The position numbers and the translations under genes were made by a program. Shown in pieces: positions 25,870 to 34,298 of a DNA stretch of 52,877 bases; positions within the stretch are counted from its first letter, which is position 1, and each line of letters opens with the position of its first letter. The notes below the pieces were generated by a model. That model had not been told where the DNA came from. It ran no database searches and was given only the letters and a program-made list of their open reading frames with translations. The stretch is from Prolixibacteraceae bacterium (lineage in GTDB: Bacteria > Bacteroidota > Bacteroidia > Bacteroidales > Prolixibacteraceae), in NCBI GenBank assembly GCA_018648265.1, contig JABGRN010000021.1:1-52877 (forward strand), in the 5' to 3' direction.

Positions 25870-27039
25870 TTATTCAAAATCGGGGTACAATAAATATTTT
25901 TTTCGAATCTCTTTGTATTTTAATAATTCGGCTTTTAAGCCCTGGAAAATCTCCACTTCGTTTTTTCCTTCCCTGATTTGTTTTATTAAATCATCAGTTC
26001 CTGCAAGCAGGTTCAACCAGCGTTCTCGTGTCAGGAATTCTTTTTCATTTTCATACTGTTGATAAAAATCAAAGAAATATTTTAAAGTAAATTGTGGCAC
26101 TTCTTTTAATTCACGAAGATCAATGCCAAAACACTCTTTCCCAAGGTTCAACGGATTAACTGCAACTCCGGGAATACTTTCAGGAATAAATTTAAAATCG
26201 CCCAGCCGTGAATCAAGTCCACCTAAAACCTGAAACGGGAATTTAGTTCCACGGCCAACGCTCACACCGGTTGCCTCGAAAAAACAAAGCGATGGATATA
26301 AACGCACAGCCAAATCGTTAGGTAAATTTGGAGAAGGTGGAACCGGCAAAGAATACCTCATTTTATGCGTGTAATTTTTAACCGGAATAATTTCAATTTC
26401 ACATTTCCTCATGGCTTGGTGCCAATTTTCACCATTTATCATTAGTGCCAGTTCTCCAACCGTACAACCATGTACAATCGGGATTGGATCCATTCCAACA
26501 AACGATTGGAATTCCGGATCTAACACCGGTCCGGCAACATAATCACCATTTGGGTTTGGCCTGTCGAAAACCAAAAGAGGCAAATTATTTTCGGCACAAG
26601 CTTCTATAACAAAATGTAATGTCGAAATATAAGTATAAAACCGGCAGCCAACATCCTGGATATCAAAAATTACCACATCTAAATTTTGCAAATGTTCCGG
26701 GGTCGGTTTTCGGGTTTCCCCATACAACGAGAATACAGGAATTCCCGTTTTTATATCCACTCCATCTTCAATCTTTTCTCCGGCAGAAGCGTCTCCCCTA
26801 AATCCATGTTCCGGTGCAAAAATCTTTTCAACCTGAATGTTTTTCTCCAACAGAAAATCAACCAAATGATTGTCAGAAACACGCGAAGTATGATTTACTA
26901 CCAATCCCACTTTTTTATTTTGAAGAAGGGGTAAATACAGCTCAGCTTGTTGCGCACCCGTTTTTATTTCTGCTGAATTCTCACTGCCGGCACAACTCAG
27001 TGCATAAAATAAAAACAGATATCCTATAAATTTTAACAT
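25870..27039 (-). CDS. namZ: DUF1343 exo-beta-N-acetylmuramidase (NamZ-like) lipoprotein
   Basis: A protein of 389 residues from the ATG at 27039, with an N-terminal hydrophobic segment ending YALSC that probably acts as a lipoprotein signal. The DUF1343 core is clear: KKVGLVVNHTSR, KIFAPEHGFRGDASAGEKI, FSLYGETRKP, DIQDVGCRFYTYISTL and LPLLVFDRPNP. DUF1343 enzymes, exemplified by Bacillus subtilis NamZ (YbbC, GH171), release terminal MurNAc from peptidoglycan glycans. The Asp/Glu and His clusters in the APEHG and VFDRPNPN segments are candidate active-site residues. It heads a two-gene operon with the symporter and is divergent from a NagZ-AmiE-like fusion, matching the function set of the B. 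subtilis mur locus. Confidence 0.87.
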   Translation of the reverse strand: MLKFIGYLFLFYALSCAGSENSAEIKTGAQQAELYLPLLQNKKVGLVVNHTSRVSDNHLVDFLLEKNIQVEKIFAPEHGFRGDASAGEKIEDGVDIKTGIPVFSLYGETRKPTPEHLQNLDVVIFDIQDVGCRFYTYISTLHFVIEACAENNLPLLVFDRPNPNGDYVAGPVLDPEFQSFVGMDPIPIVHGCTVGELALMINGENWHQAMRKCEIEIIPVKNYTHKMRYSLPVPPSPNLPNDLAVRLYPSLCFFEATGVSVGRGTKFPFQVLGGLDSRLGDFKFIPESIPGVAVNPLNLGKECFGIDLRELKEVPQFTLKYFFDFYQQYENEKEFLTRERWLNLLAGTDDLIKQIREGKNEVEIFQGLKAELLKYKEIRKKYLLYPDFE

Positions 27040-27132
27040 CAGAATTATTAAAAAAATTTTACATTTACGAAAATACAATTTGAGTTTTCGAATATAAGAT
27101 AAAAAGAAACTAAAATTGCTTTTATTAAAAAA

Positions 27133-30096
27133 ATGAATTTAAGAATGAATCTATTTCACAAAATATTTCTAAGTATAATTTTTGTTTTGGTAGCTAAGGT
27201 TTCAAATACAATTGCTGCTGAACCACCTTTTTTGAAATTTATGAACGACAGTTGGGTAAACAGTCAATTGGAAAATATGTCGTTAGAAGACAAAATTGCC
27301 CAACTGATGATGATTACCGTTTATCCGAAACAAAACGAAGACAGTAAAAAAAATATTATTGAGCAAATTGAAACCTGGAAGCCGGGTGGAATTATTGTTA
27401 TGCAGGGAAGTCCGGTAAAAACTACTTCGTGGATTAACGAATTTCAGGAAAAATCGAAAACACCACTTTTGGTTGCCATCGACGCTGAGTGGGGATTAAC
27501 AATGCGAATCGACAGCACAATAAGATATCCAAATGCGCAGGCAGTTGGCGCAGTGCAAGATTCAACATTTATTTACCAAATGGGTCGCGATTTCGGTAAT
27601 CAATTGAAACAAATGGGAATTCATATAAATTTTGCACCGGTGGCCGATGTAAACACAACACCTAATAATCCGGTTATAAATTTTCGCTCGTTTGGCGAAG
27701 ACAAAAAAAATGTGGCAGAAAAAGCCTGGCTGGTTTCCAAAGGAATGCAGGACGCCGGGGTTATTCCAGTTGCCAAACATTTTCCGGGGCATGGTGACAC
27801 AGAAACCGATTCTCACAAAACCCTTCCCAATTTAATACATTCAAAAGAAAGAATGGATTCTGTTGAAAGTTATCCGTTTCGATTTCTTGCCGAAAAAGGA
27901 ATCAGTGGAATTATGTCGGCTCACCTGAATGTACCATCTCTCGATCCTTCAGAAACTCCGTCTTCTCTTTCAAAAAAAATAATTACCGATTACCTAAAAA
28001 ATGAAATTGGTTTTTCGGGATTTATTATAACCGACGCAATTAATATGCAGGGTGTGAGAACCGAAGCGGGAAACACGGAACTGGAAGCGTTGAAAGCCGG
28101 AAACGACATGGTTGAATTTGTGCCCGATGTTGGAAAAGCCATCGAATCGGTTAAACAGGCAATAGAAAAAGGCGAGTTAACAAACACCGAAATTGAAGAT
28201 AAATGCCGAAAAATACTGGCGTTAAAACGCTGGGTGAATTTAAATGAATATAAACCAGCGAGAACTGAGAATTTAACGGCTCGCTTAAATTCTCCGTATT
28301 ACGAAGTAACCAGCCGAAAACTTGTTCAGGGCTCGTTAACCGTGTTGAAGAACGACGAAATTTTACCTGTCCAACACCTCGATTCGTTTAAAATTGCCTC
28401 CGTTATGATTGGCAGCAATGAAGTTTCTCCCTTTCAAAATATGTTGGCAAAATATACTCAAGTCGATCATTATTATTTAGCGAAAAATGCTTCGGAACGC
28501 GATTGGGCAAACTTGCGAATTAAGCTGGGAAATTACAATCTTGTAATTGCCGGAATCCAGGGAATAAATATTTACCCCTCCAGAAAATATGGAACCAACG
28601 AAATTCAACGAAAAGCTGTAGCTGAAATAATTCAGGAAAATAATGCTGTGGCAGTTTTCTTCGGAAACGCTTACGCAATTAAATATTTTGAAAATATTCA
28701 TAATGCAAGTGGATTAATTTTGGCCTATCAAAACAATGTATTAACACAGGAATTAGCGGCTCAGTTGGTTTTTGGTGCTATTGATGCTGATGCAAAATTG
28801 CCGGTTTCGATTGACCAGCGTTATAAATTAAATGATGGGATTCAGCTAAAAAAAAATGATTGTTTATCGTACACAATTCCAGAAGAAATTGAAATAAATT
28901 CGGCAAATCTGCATCATCAGATTGATTCGATTGCAAATTTAGGAATCGATTCGGAGGCTTATCCGGGCTGCCAGGTTTTAATTGCAAAAAACGGGAAGGT
29001 AATTTTCCATAAATGTTATGGTTATCATACCTACGAAAAAAGGCAAAATGTAGAGCAGGTGAATTTGTACGACTGGGCCTCGGTAACCAAAGTCACCGGA
29101 CCGCTCCCTGCAATTATGAAACTGGTTGAAAGGGAGAAAATAAACCTCGACGCAAAATTTAGCAATTACTGGCCCGATTTTAAAGGAACTGAAAAAGAAA
29201 ATCTAAATGTCCGTGAAATTCTTGCACACCAGTCGAGCCTGGCTTCGTGGATTCCTTTCTGGCAAATGACGGTTGACAAAAATGGGAATCTCGACCGTTC
29301 TATTTTTAAAAACCGGCCGACCAAAAAATTTAATGTTCAGGTTTCTGGTGAATTATTTATGAATAAGAATTTCCGTAAAACTATGAACGATACAATCCGG
29401 GATTCTAAACTATTACCCCGTAAAAAATATTTGTATTCAGGGCTAAGCTTTTATCTCTATCCGGAAATTATCTCCAATTTTACCGGAGAACCTTACGAAA
29501 ATTACTTGAAAAAAACTTTCTACAAACCACTTGGAGCCCACACGGTTACTTACAATCCTTATAAATATTTCCCCCTGAATAATATAGTCCCAACCGAAAC
29601 CGATGATTTTTTCAGAAAAGAAATATTGCATGGATTTGTTCACGACGAGGGTGCCGCAATGATGGGTGGAGTTTCAGGAAATGCCGGATTATTTGGAACA
29701 ACAAACGACCTCGCGAAACTTTTTCAAATGTACCTTCAAAAAGGATATTTTGGTGGCAAACGATATATTTCGGAAGAAACTATAAATGAATTTATCAGGA
29801 TTCAGTTTCCTGAAAATGACAATCGGCGCGGATTAGGTTTTGATAAACCATTAATCGACAATTTTAAAAATGAATTAAAAGATGCTTATCCGGCAGTTGA
29901 TGCAAGTGAAAATAGTTTTGGGCACAGTGGTTTTACCGGCACTTTTGCCTGGGCCGACCCCGACAATCAGCTATTATTTATTTTTATGTCGAACCGCGTT
30001 TACCCAACACGTGAGAATCAAAAATTATATCGACTAAATATCCGAACTGCAATGCACCAGGCCATTTACGACAATATACCAAATAGCGTTGATTAA
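27133..30096 (+). CDS. Fusion of GH3 beta-N-acetylglucosaminidase and serine hydrolase (NagZ-AmiE-like)
   Basis: A 987-residue exported protein with a signal peptide ending near AAEPP (about residue 30). Residues 45-370 are a GH3 catalytic domain with the NagZ signature KHFPGHGDTETDSH (215-228; acid-base His228) and the nucleophile Asp301 in FIITDA. A second GH3-associated alpha/beta domain covers about 390-580. From about 600 to 985 a beta-lactamase-fold serine hydrolase follows: Ser650-V-T-Lys653, Y768-S-G (usually YSN) and G930-H-S-G. In B. subtilis, NagZ and AmiE (YbbE, of this serine-hydrolase family) are separate neighbouring enzymes that remove GlcNAc and cleave the MurNAc-peptide amide; here both seem joined. 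Activity of the second domain is inferred. Confidence 0.9.
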   Translation: MNLRMNLFHKIFLSIIFVLVAKVSNTIAAEPPFLKFMNDSWVNSQLENMSLEDKIAQLMMITVYPKQNEDSKKNIIEQIETWKPGGIIVMQGSPVKTTSWINEFQEKSKTPLLVAIDAEWGLTMRIDSTIRYPNAQAVGAVQDSTFIYQMGRDFGNQLKQMGIHINFAPVADVNTTPNNPVINFRSFGEDKKNVAEKAWLVSKGMQDAGVIPVAKHFPGHGDTETDSHKTLPNLIHSKERMDSVESYPFRFLAEKGISGIMSAHLNVPSLDPSETPSSLSKKIITDYLKNEIGFSGFIITDAINMQGVRTEAGNTELEALKAGNDMVEFVPDVGKAIESVKQAIEKGELTNTEIEDKCRKILALKRWVNLNEYKPARTENLTARLNSPYYEVTSRKLVQGSLTVLKNDEILPVQHLDSFKIASVMIGSNEVSPFQNMLAKYTQVDHYYLAKNASERDWANLRIKLGNYNLVIAGIQGINIYPSRKYGTNEIQRKAVAEIIQENNAVAVFFGNAYAIKYFENIHNASGLILAYQNNVLTQELAAQLVFGAIDADAKLPVSIDQRYKLNDGIQLKKNDCLSYTIPEEIEINSANLHHQIDSIANLGIDSEAYPGCQVLIAKNGKVIFHKCYGYHTYEKRQNVEQVNLYDWASVTKVTGPLPAIMKLVEREKINLDAKFSNYWPDFKGTEKENLNVREILAHQSSLASWIPFWQMTVDKNGNLDRSIFKNRPTKKFNVQVSGELFMNKNFRKTMNDTIRDSKLLPRKKYLYSGLSFYLYPEIISNFTGEPYENYLKKTFYKPLGAHTVTYNPYKYFPLNNIVPTETDDFFRKEILHGFVHDEGAAMMGGVSGNAGLFGTTNDLAKLFQMYLQKGYFGGKRYISEETINEFIRIQFPENDNRRGLGFDKPLIDNFKNELKDAYPAVDASENSFGHSGFTGTFAWADPDNQLLFIFMSNRVYPTRENQKLYRLNIRTAMHQAIYDNIPNSVD

Positions 30097-30340
30097 CCCT
30101 TAAAAAATGTTAATATTAATAGCGGAAACATTCTGTTAAACAGGCGATTACATCGTTCTTATTGTTTAAAATTCAATCGTTTACAAAAGATAACCTTAAA
30201 CAACTTTTTTTCGTAGAAATTTACTGGTAGGGAAAACTAAAAATATCTTAATAGTTAATTGTGGTTATTTAATTATAAATCCTATTTTTACGTTTTCAGA
30301 GAAGTTCTTTAAATAATTAATACTATAAATTTTTACAGAT

Positions 30341-30595
30341 ATGGAGCGAAAAATCACTTTTAACGAGCTGCGTAAAATCAAAGACAGCTTACCTGACGGT
30401 TCAATTAGAAAAATGGCGCAAGAATTTGAAGTAACCGAGGAAACCGTCAGGAATTATTTTGGTGGCGCTAATTACACCAACGGGGCAGCAGTAGGAATTC
30501 ACATGGAACCGGGACCAAACGGCGGAATAGTACTTATCGACGACTCAGCCATACTCGACAGGGCCAAAGAAATTTTAGAAGCAGAAGCAGTTTAA
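30341..30595 (+). CDS. Small helix-turn-helix DNA-binding protein
   Basis: An 84-residue protein. Residues 5-42 contain a helix-turn-helix (FNELRKIKDSL, then IRKMAQEFEVTEETVRNYF) in which the recognition helix VTEETVRNYF resembles that of small Trp-repressor-like or Crp-like HTH folds. The middle is Gly- and Asn-rich (YFGGANYTNGAA) and the C-terminus has a strand and a helix (IVLIDDSAILDRAKEILEAE). It looks like a conserved Bacteroidota protein. It is monocistronic, with a 244-bp upstream gap and a strong terminator just after it, consistent with high, independent expression. Targets unknown. Confidence 0.8.
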   Translation: MERKITFNELRKIKDSLPDGSIRKMAQEFEVTEETVRNYFGGANYTNGAAVGIHMEPGPNGGIVLIDDSAILDRAKEILEAEAV

Positions 30596-30627
30596 CAAAA
30601 AACAGAGATTTCATTAAAAATATTAAT

Positions 30628-30660
30628 AAAACTGTCCTATATTTATCGGGCAGTTTTTTT
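30628..30660 (+). terminator. Rho-independent terminator after the HTH gene
   Basis: AAAACTGTCC (30628-30637) pairs with GGGCAGTTTT (30648-30657) through one G-T wobble, around a 10-base loop, followed by more Ts. It begins 33 bp after the stop codon. Confidence 0.8.
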
Positions 30661-30687
30661 GTATTAACTTTTTCTAAACCTTTTACC

Positions 30688-31488
30688 ATGAAAAAAATAT
30701 TATTCTTATTTCTTATCACAGTTACAATTCTGACATTTAATTCGTGTGAAACCGAACAACCCTGGCAACCACTTTTCAATGGCGAAAACCTGGACAATTG
30801 GGACAAATATTTAGGCACTCCGCTTAGAGGGTTCGATAGTTTAGCACAGTTAGCTTCTGTCGAAAATGTTTTTTCCGTTATTGAAGAAAACGGCGAAAAA
30901 ATAATTCAAATATCCGGAGAGGTGAACGGCTCATTAGCAACCCGGGAATCTTTTTCTGATTATCATTTGCAACTTGTTTTTAAATGGGGCGAAACCGTTT
31001 ATACTACAAGAAACAGTGGACTTTTGTACCATAGTTTTGGCGATTTTGGTGCAGCCATAGGAACCTGGATGGTAAATATTGAGTGCCAGTTAAAACACGA
31101 AAACCTGGGAGATACTTATTTAATGAATAATACTTATTGCGAAACAGCCGTTGGAGAAGAAGACGGAAGGTTTATTTTTACCAAAGACGGTGAAGTAAAA
31201 AAGTTTGGCAAAGAATTTAACGGGGCTGGAATTAAAAAAGCTGTTGATGCAGAAAATCCCCTGGGCGAGTGGAACACAGTTGAATTGTACAGTGTTGGCG
31301 GAACAACAGTGCATGTTGTAAACGGGCAAGTTACAATGGTGAACAACAACACCGGGAAAGTTGAAAACGGGGAAGTAATTCCATTAACAGGTGGAAAAAT
31401 TCAGTTACAATCTGAAGGTGGAGATATGTTTGTTAAAAGCATTCAGGTAAAACCGATTAAAGAAATTCCCAAGGAATTCTTAAAGTAA
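30688..31488 (+). CDS. DUF1080 (3-keto-disaccharide hydrolase-like) lipoprotein
   Basis: A 266-residue lipoprotein with lipobox FNSC (Cys20). The rest is one DUF1080 domain with a concanavalin-like jelly-roll: PLFNGENLDNWDKYLG, YHLQLVFKWGE, RNSGLLYHSFGD and LGEWNTVELYSVGGTTVHVVNG (cores: LFNGENLDNW and GEWNTVELY). DUF1080 members include 3-keto-glycoside hydrolases and carbohydrate-binding proteins found with sugar-degradation genes. The start at the ATG gives a normal signal peptide. It stands alone between two terminators. Whether it hydrolyses or only binds a sugar is unknown. Confidence 0.85.
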   Translation: MKKILFLFLITVTILTFNSCETEQPWQPLFNGENLDNWDKYLGTPLRGFDSLAQLASVENVFSVIEENGEKIIQISGEVNGSLATRESFSDYHLQLVFKWGETVYTTRNSGLLYHSFGDFGAAIGTWMVNIECQLKHENLGDTYLMNNTYCETAVGEEDGRFIFTKDGEVKKFGKEFNGAGIKKAVDAENPLGEWNTVELYSVGGTTVHVVNGQVTMVNNNTGKVENGEVIPLTGGKIQLQSEGGDMFVKSIQVKPIKEIPKEFLK

Positions 31489-31506
31489 AAAATATTAGAA
31501 GTTTAC

Positions 31507-31539
31507 AAACCCGTTTCCAAAAGAGGCGGGTTTCTTTTT
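31507..31539 (+). terminator. Rho-independent terminator after the DUF1080 gene
   Basis: AAACCCG (31507-31513) pairs with CGGGTTT (31527-31533) around a 13-base loop, followed by CTTTTT. It begins 18 bp after the stop codon. Confidence 0.75.
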
Positions 31540-31648
31540 GCTCTTTTATTGAGTTACCAACACTTTCATATATTTCCGTTAACATCTTTTTTTGATAAAA
31601 CAGGCAGAAAAAGTTATTCTTGCATCAAACTTATTAGAACCTAACATT

Positions 31649-32854
31649 ATGAAACCTATTTCATTCCGTGATCAATTAACGTTCAAAAATTCAATTTTAG
31701 GTGTTCAATTTCTTTTTGTTGCTTTTGGAGCCACAGTTCTTGTACCGTTGCTGGTAGGAATCGATCCGGCAGTTGCCTTGTTTACAGCAGGGATTGGCAC
31801 ACTACTTTTTCATTTAATTACTAAAGGGCAGGTTCCCGTTTTTTTAGGAAGTAGCTTCGCATTTATTGCCCCGATAATTGAAGCCACCAGATTATTTGGC
31901 TGGCCGGGTACATTATCAGGAATAATTGCTGTGGGAATTGTGTACGGAATTGTTTCTGCAATAATTAAAGCTCGTGGTTTAAAATTTGTCGAAAGGTTAT
32001 TCCCATCGGTAGTGGTCGGGCCGGTGATTATGATTATTGGGTTATCGCTTGCTACGGCTGCAGTTGACATGGCCAAAACCAACTGGATTTTAGCAGTAAC
32101 TACTCTCTCAATTGCAATCCTGGTAATTATTCTTGGGAAAGGAATGATAAAACTTATTCCAATATTTATCGCAATTAGTGTTGCGTATATTGTTGCAGTA
32201 ATTTGGGGAAAGGTTGATTTTACTGCAATTCAGGAATCAGCATGGTTTTCGCTGCCCGCTTTTACAACACCAAAATTTAGCTGGCAGGCAATTTTATATA
32301 TGATACCGGTAGCCATTGCGCCTATTATAGAACACGTTGGCGATATGTACGCCATTGGCGGGGTTTGCGATAAAAATTTTGTTGAGAAACCAGGATTGCA
32401 CCGCACTTTACTTGGCGATGGGATTGCTACTGCGTTAGCCGGATTTTTTGGCGGTGTTCCAAATACCACATATTCAGAAATAACCGGTGCAATTTTGCTG
32501 ACTAAAATTACTAATCCATTTATTTTACGGATTGCAGCAATCACAGCTATTGTTTTTGCATTTATCGGAAAAATAAGTGGTTTTCTGAAAACTATACCGC
32601 AATCAATTCTTGGAGGAATTATGTTGCTTCTTTTTGGAATGATTGCTTCTATCGGAATAAAAACCCTGATTGATTCGAAAACAAATTTAGCAGAAACACG
32701 TAACCAGGTAATTGTTTCAGTGGTTTTAACAATTGGAATCGGGGGTGCCATAATTCAGTATGGAAGTTTCTCACTGGCCGGAATTGGATTGGCTGCAACT
32801 GTTGGGATAATTTTAAATTTAGTCCTGCCTAAAACCAAAGTTGGAGAAGCATGA
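31649..32854 (+). CDS. Uracil/xanthine permease (NCS2 family)
   Basis: An inner-membrane protein of about 401 residues from the ATG at 31649; 19 further upstream codons are open but lack a better start. It has about 12-14 hydrophobic helices. NCS2 landmarks include QFLFVAFGATVLVPLLVGIDPAVALFTAGIGT (core FGATVLVPLL), PVFLGSSFAFIAP with the substrate-proximal segment, MIPVAIAPIIEHVGDM with the conserved Glu of TM8, and GFFGGVPNTTYSENTG-like NTTYSEITGAI. UraA/PbuX-type transporters import nucleobases with protons or sodium. No purine or pyrimidine gene is adjacent, so uracil versus xanthine cannot be decided. Confidence 0.9.
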   Translation: MKPISFRDQLTFKNSILGVQFLFVAFGATVLVPLLVGIDPAVALFTAGIGTLLFHLITKGQVPVFLGSSFAFIAPIIEATRLFGWPGTLSGIIAVGIVYGIVSAIIKARGLKFVERLFPSVVVGPVIMIIGLSLATAAVDMAKTNWILAVTTLSIAILVIILGKGMIKLIPIFIAISVAYIVAVIWGKVDFTAIQESAWFSLPAFTTPKFSWQAILYMIPVAIAPIIEHVGDMYAIGGVCDKNFVEKPGLHRTLLGDGIATALAGFFGGVPNTTYSEITGAILLTKITNPFILRIAAITAIVFAFIGKISGFLKTIPQSILGGIMLLLFGMIASIGIKTLIDSKTNLAETRNQVIVSVVLTIGIGGAIIQYGSFSLAGIGLAATVGIILNLVLPKTKVGEA

Positions 32855-33027
32855 TATTATACCAAATGCATATTAAAATGATTGATGAAAAAATTGGATT
32901 ATTTTATTCTTGTTCGAAGCGAAAAATCTTTTCATAGCCATAGTTACGAAACTGTTTTTCAATGAAGAAGAAGGGAAAAAGAAACAATTTTTATCACTCA
33001 TTTTGATATGTTTTTGGTATTAGTATA

Positions 33028-33112
33028 TTCATCGGGTGAACTTTAGTCACCCGGTGAAAAATACAAGCAACTAAACAACGTTTCACCCGCTGACTTCAGT
33101 TCACCGGGTGAA
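33028..33112. repeat. REP/BIME-like double palindrome
   Basis: Two hairpins are built from one module. TTCATCGGGTGA (33028-33039) pairs with TCACCCGGTGAA (33047-33058) around a 7-base loop. TTCACCCGCTGA (33082-33093) pairs with TTCACCGGGTGAA (33100-33112) with one mismatch. The outermost arms are also complementary, so the 85-bp unit is itself an inverted repeat. The arrangement is like REP/BIME elements mobilised by TnpA-REP transposases; none is in the window. Confidence 0.65.
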
Positions 33113-33177
33113 TAAACAAGCAAAATTCCATCAAATAATATCATTATTAAAAAAGATATCGTCTCCTCCCCTTTTTG

Positions 33178-33185
33178 TAACTTTG
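33178..33185 (+). promoter_or_regulatory. Candidate -7 box (TAACTTTG) for the radical SAM gene
   Basis: Perfect TAnnTTTG match 19 bp before the ATG at 33205; a GGAGAAGG stretch sits between them, unusually strong for this phylum. No -33 TTTG is seen. Confidence 0.45.
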
Positions 33186-33204
33186 GAAAAACGGAGAAGG
33201 TAAA

Positions 33205-34212
33205 ATGAAAGAAGCACTTTTTTATTCAAAACAAGAAAACAACAAAGTTCGCTGTGAACTTTGTCCGTGGTATTGCGAATTAAATTTAGGGCAAACTGGA
33301 AATTGTAAAGTACGGATTAATGTAGGCGGGGAATTATTCACCGGCGTTTACAATAAAGTGGCAGCTCTTGGAACCGACCCAATAGAAAAAAAACCTCTGT
33401 ACCATTTTCACCCCGGAAAAAATATTTTATCAATTGGTGAAGTTGGGTGCAACTTACATTGCAGTTTTTGCCAGAACCATAATATATCGCAATGTTTTGC
33501 AAGCGATTTCAGGGGTTTTAAGAATGTAACTTCAGAACAAATTGTTAACGAAGCATTAAAAACATATCAGAATATTGGTATTGCTTACACCTACAACGAA
33601 CCGTTTACCTTTTATGAATTTATGCTCGACACTGCAAAACTTGCTCATATAAAAGGACTTAAAAATGTTGTGGTTTCAAATGGTTACATAAACACCGGGC
33701 CGTTAGAATTTGCTCTTCCTTTTCTCGATGCATTCAACATCGACTTAAAAGCTTTTACCAGCCATTTTTACAATAAATATACAAAAGGACAACTGGAACC
33801 AGTTTTGCAAACCCTGAAAATTATTGCTGAAAGTAAAACCCATTTGGAGATTACAAACCTTATAATTCCTGGTTTAAATGATGATGAAAAAGAGTTTGAA
33901 ATTATGGTAAAGTGGATTAGTTTTGAATTGGGCAATCAAATTCCATTGCATCTTTCGCGATACTTTCCGCAACATAAATTACATCTTTCTCCAACCCCAA
34001 TTGAAAAACTTGAATCGCTTTACGAAATTGCAAAAAAACACCTTCAGCATGTTTATCTCGGAAATGTTAATGATGAAAAACGATCATCAACTTATTGCCG
34101 GGAATGTGGCGAAATGTTAATTAAGCGAAATTGGTTTCTAACAAAAATTATTCAAATCGATTCTAATGGAAATTGTGACAATTGTGGTATTTCTTCAAAG
34201 ATAGTTTTTTAA
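33205..34212 (+). CDS. amrS: AmmeMemoRadiSam-system radical SAM enzyme (AmrS-type)
   Basis: A 335-residue radical SAM protein related to pyruvate formate-lyase activases. The 4Fe-4S cluster motif is C82-N-L-H-C86-S-F-C89, preceded by GEVG. An N-terminal Cys cluster (C17, C20, C24, C34: CELCPWYCELNLGQTGNC) and the segment ALGTDPIEKKPLYHFHPG (core DPIEKKPLYHF) are the signature of the AmrS branch. A C-terminal CRECG..CDNCG pair adds a probable zinc or iron site. The usual partners, AMMECR1 and Memo-like proteins, are not in the window. The reaction is not established; a glycyl-radical activase-like or small-molecule modifying role is possible. Confidence 0.85.
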   Translation: MKEALFYSKQENNKVRCELCPWYCELNLGQTGNCKVRINVGGELFTGVYNKVAALGTDPIEKKPLYHFHPGKNILSIGEVGCNLHCSFCQNHNISQCFASDFRGFKNVTSEQIVNEALKTYQNIGIAYTYNEPFTFYEFMLDTAKLAHIKGLKNVVVSNGYINTGPLEFALPFLDAFNIDLKAFTSHFYNKYTKGQLEPVLQTLKIIAESKTHLEITNLIIPGLNDDEKEFEIMVKWISFELGNQIPLHLSRYFPQHKLHLSPTPIEKLESLYEIAKKHLQHVYLGNVNDEKRSSTYCRECGEMLIKRNWFLTKIIQIDSNGNCDNCGISSKIVF

Positions 34213-34298
34213 AATCCATCATCCTTATTTATATTCCGTCTAAATTCCGTATCTTTTTATCCGCAAAATTAAATTTTATACTATTAAATTATTAAAAA

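Larger units (their letters stand above)
32855..33204. other. Gene-free 350-bp gap with palindromic repeats and an amrS promoter
   Basis: No protein longer than about 25 residues is encoded. The stretch holds a two-hairpin palindromic repeat at 33028-33112 and, near its right end, a -7 box (33178-33185) plus a GGAGAAGG ribosome-binding site (33193-33200) for the radical SAM gene. The first 170 bp, AT-rich, show nothing I can name. Confidence 0.6.

Noticed and set aside
32869-32940. Short open frame of about 23 codons in the gap before the REP-like element
   Set aside because: No ribosome-binding site, conserved feature or context; chance ORF in AT-rich DNA.
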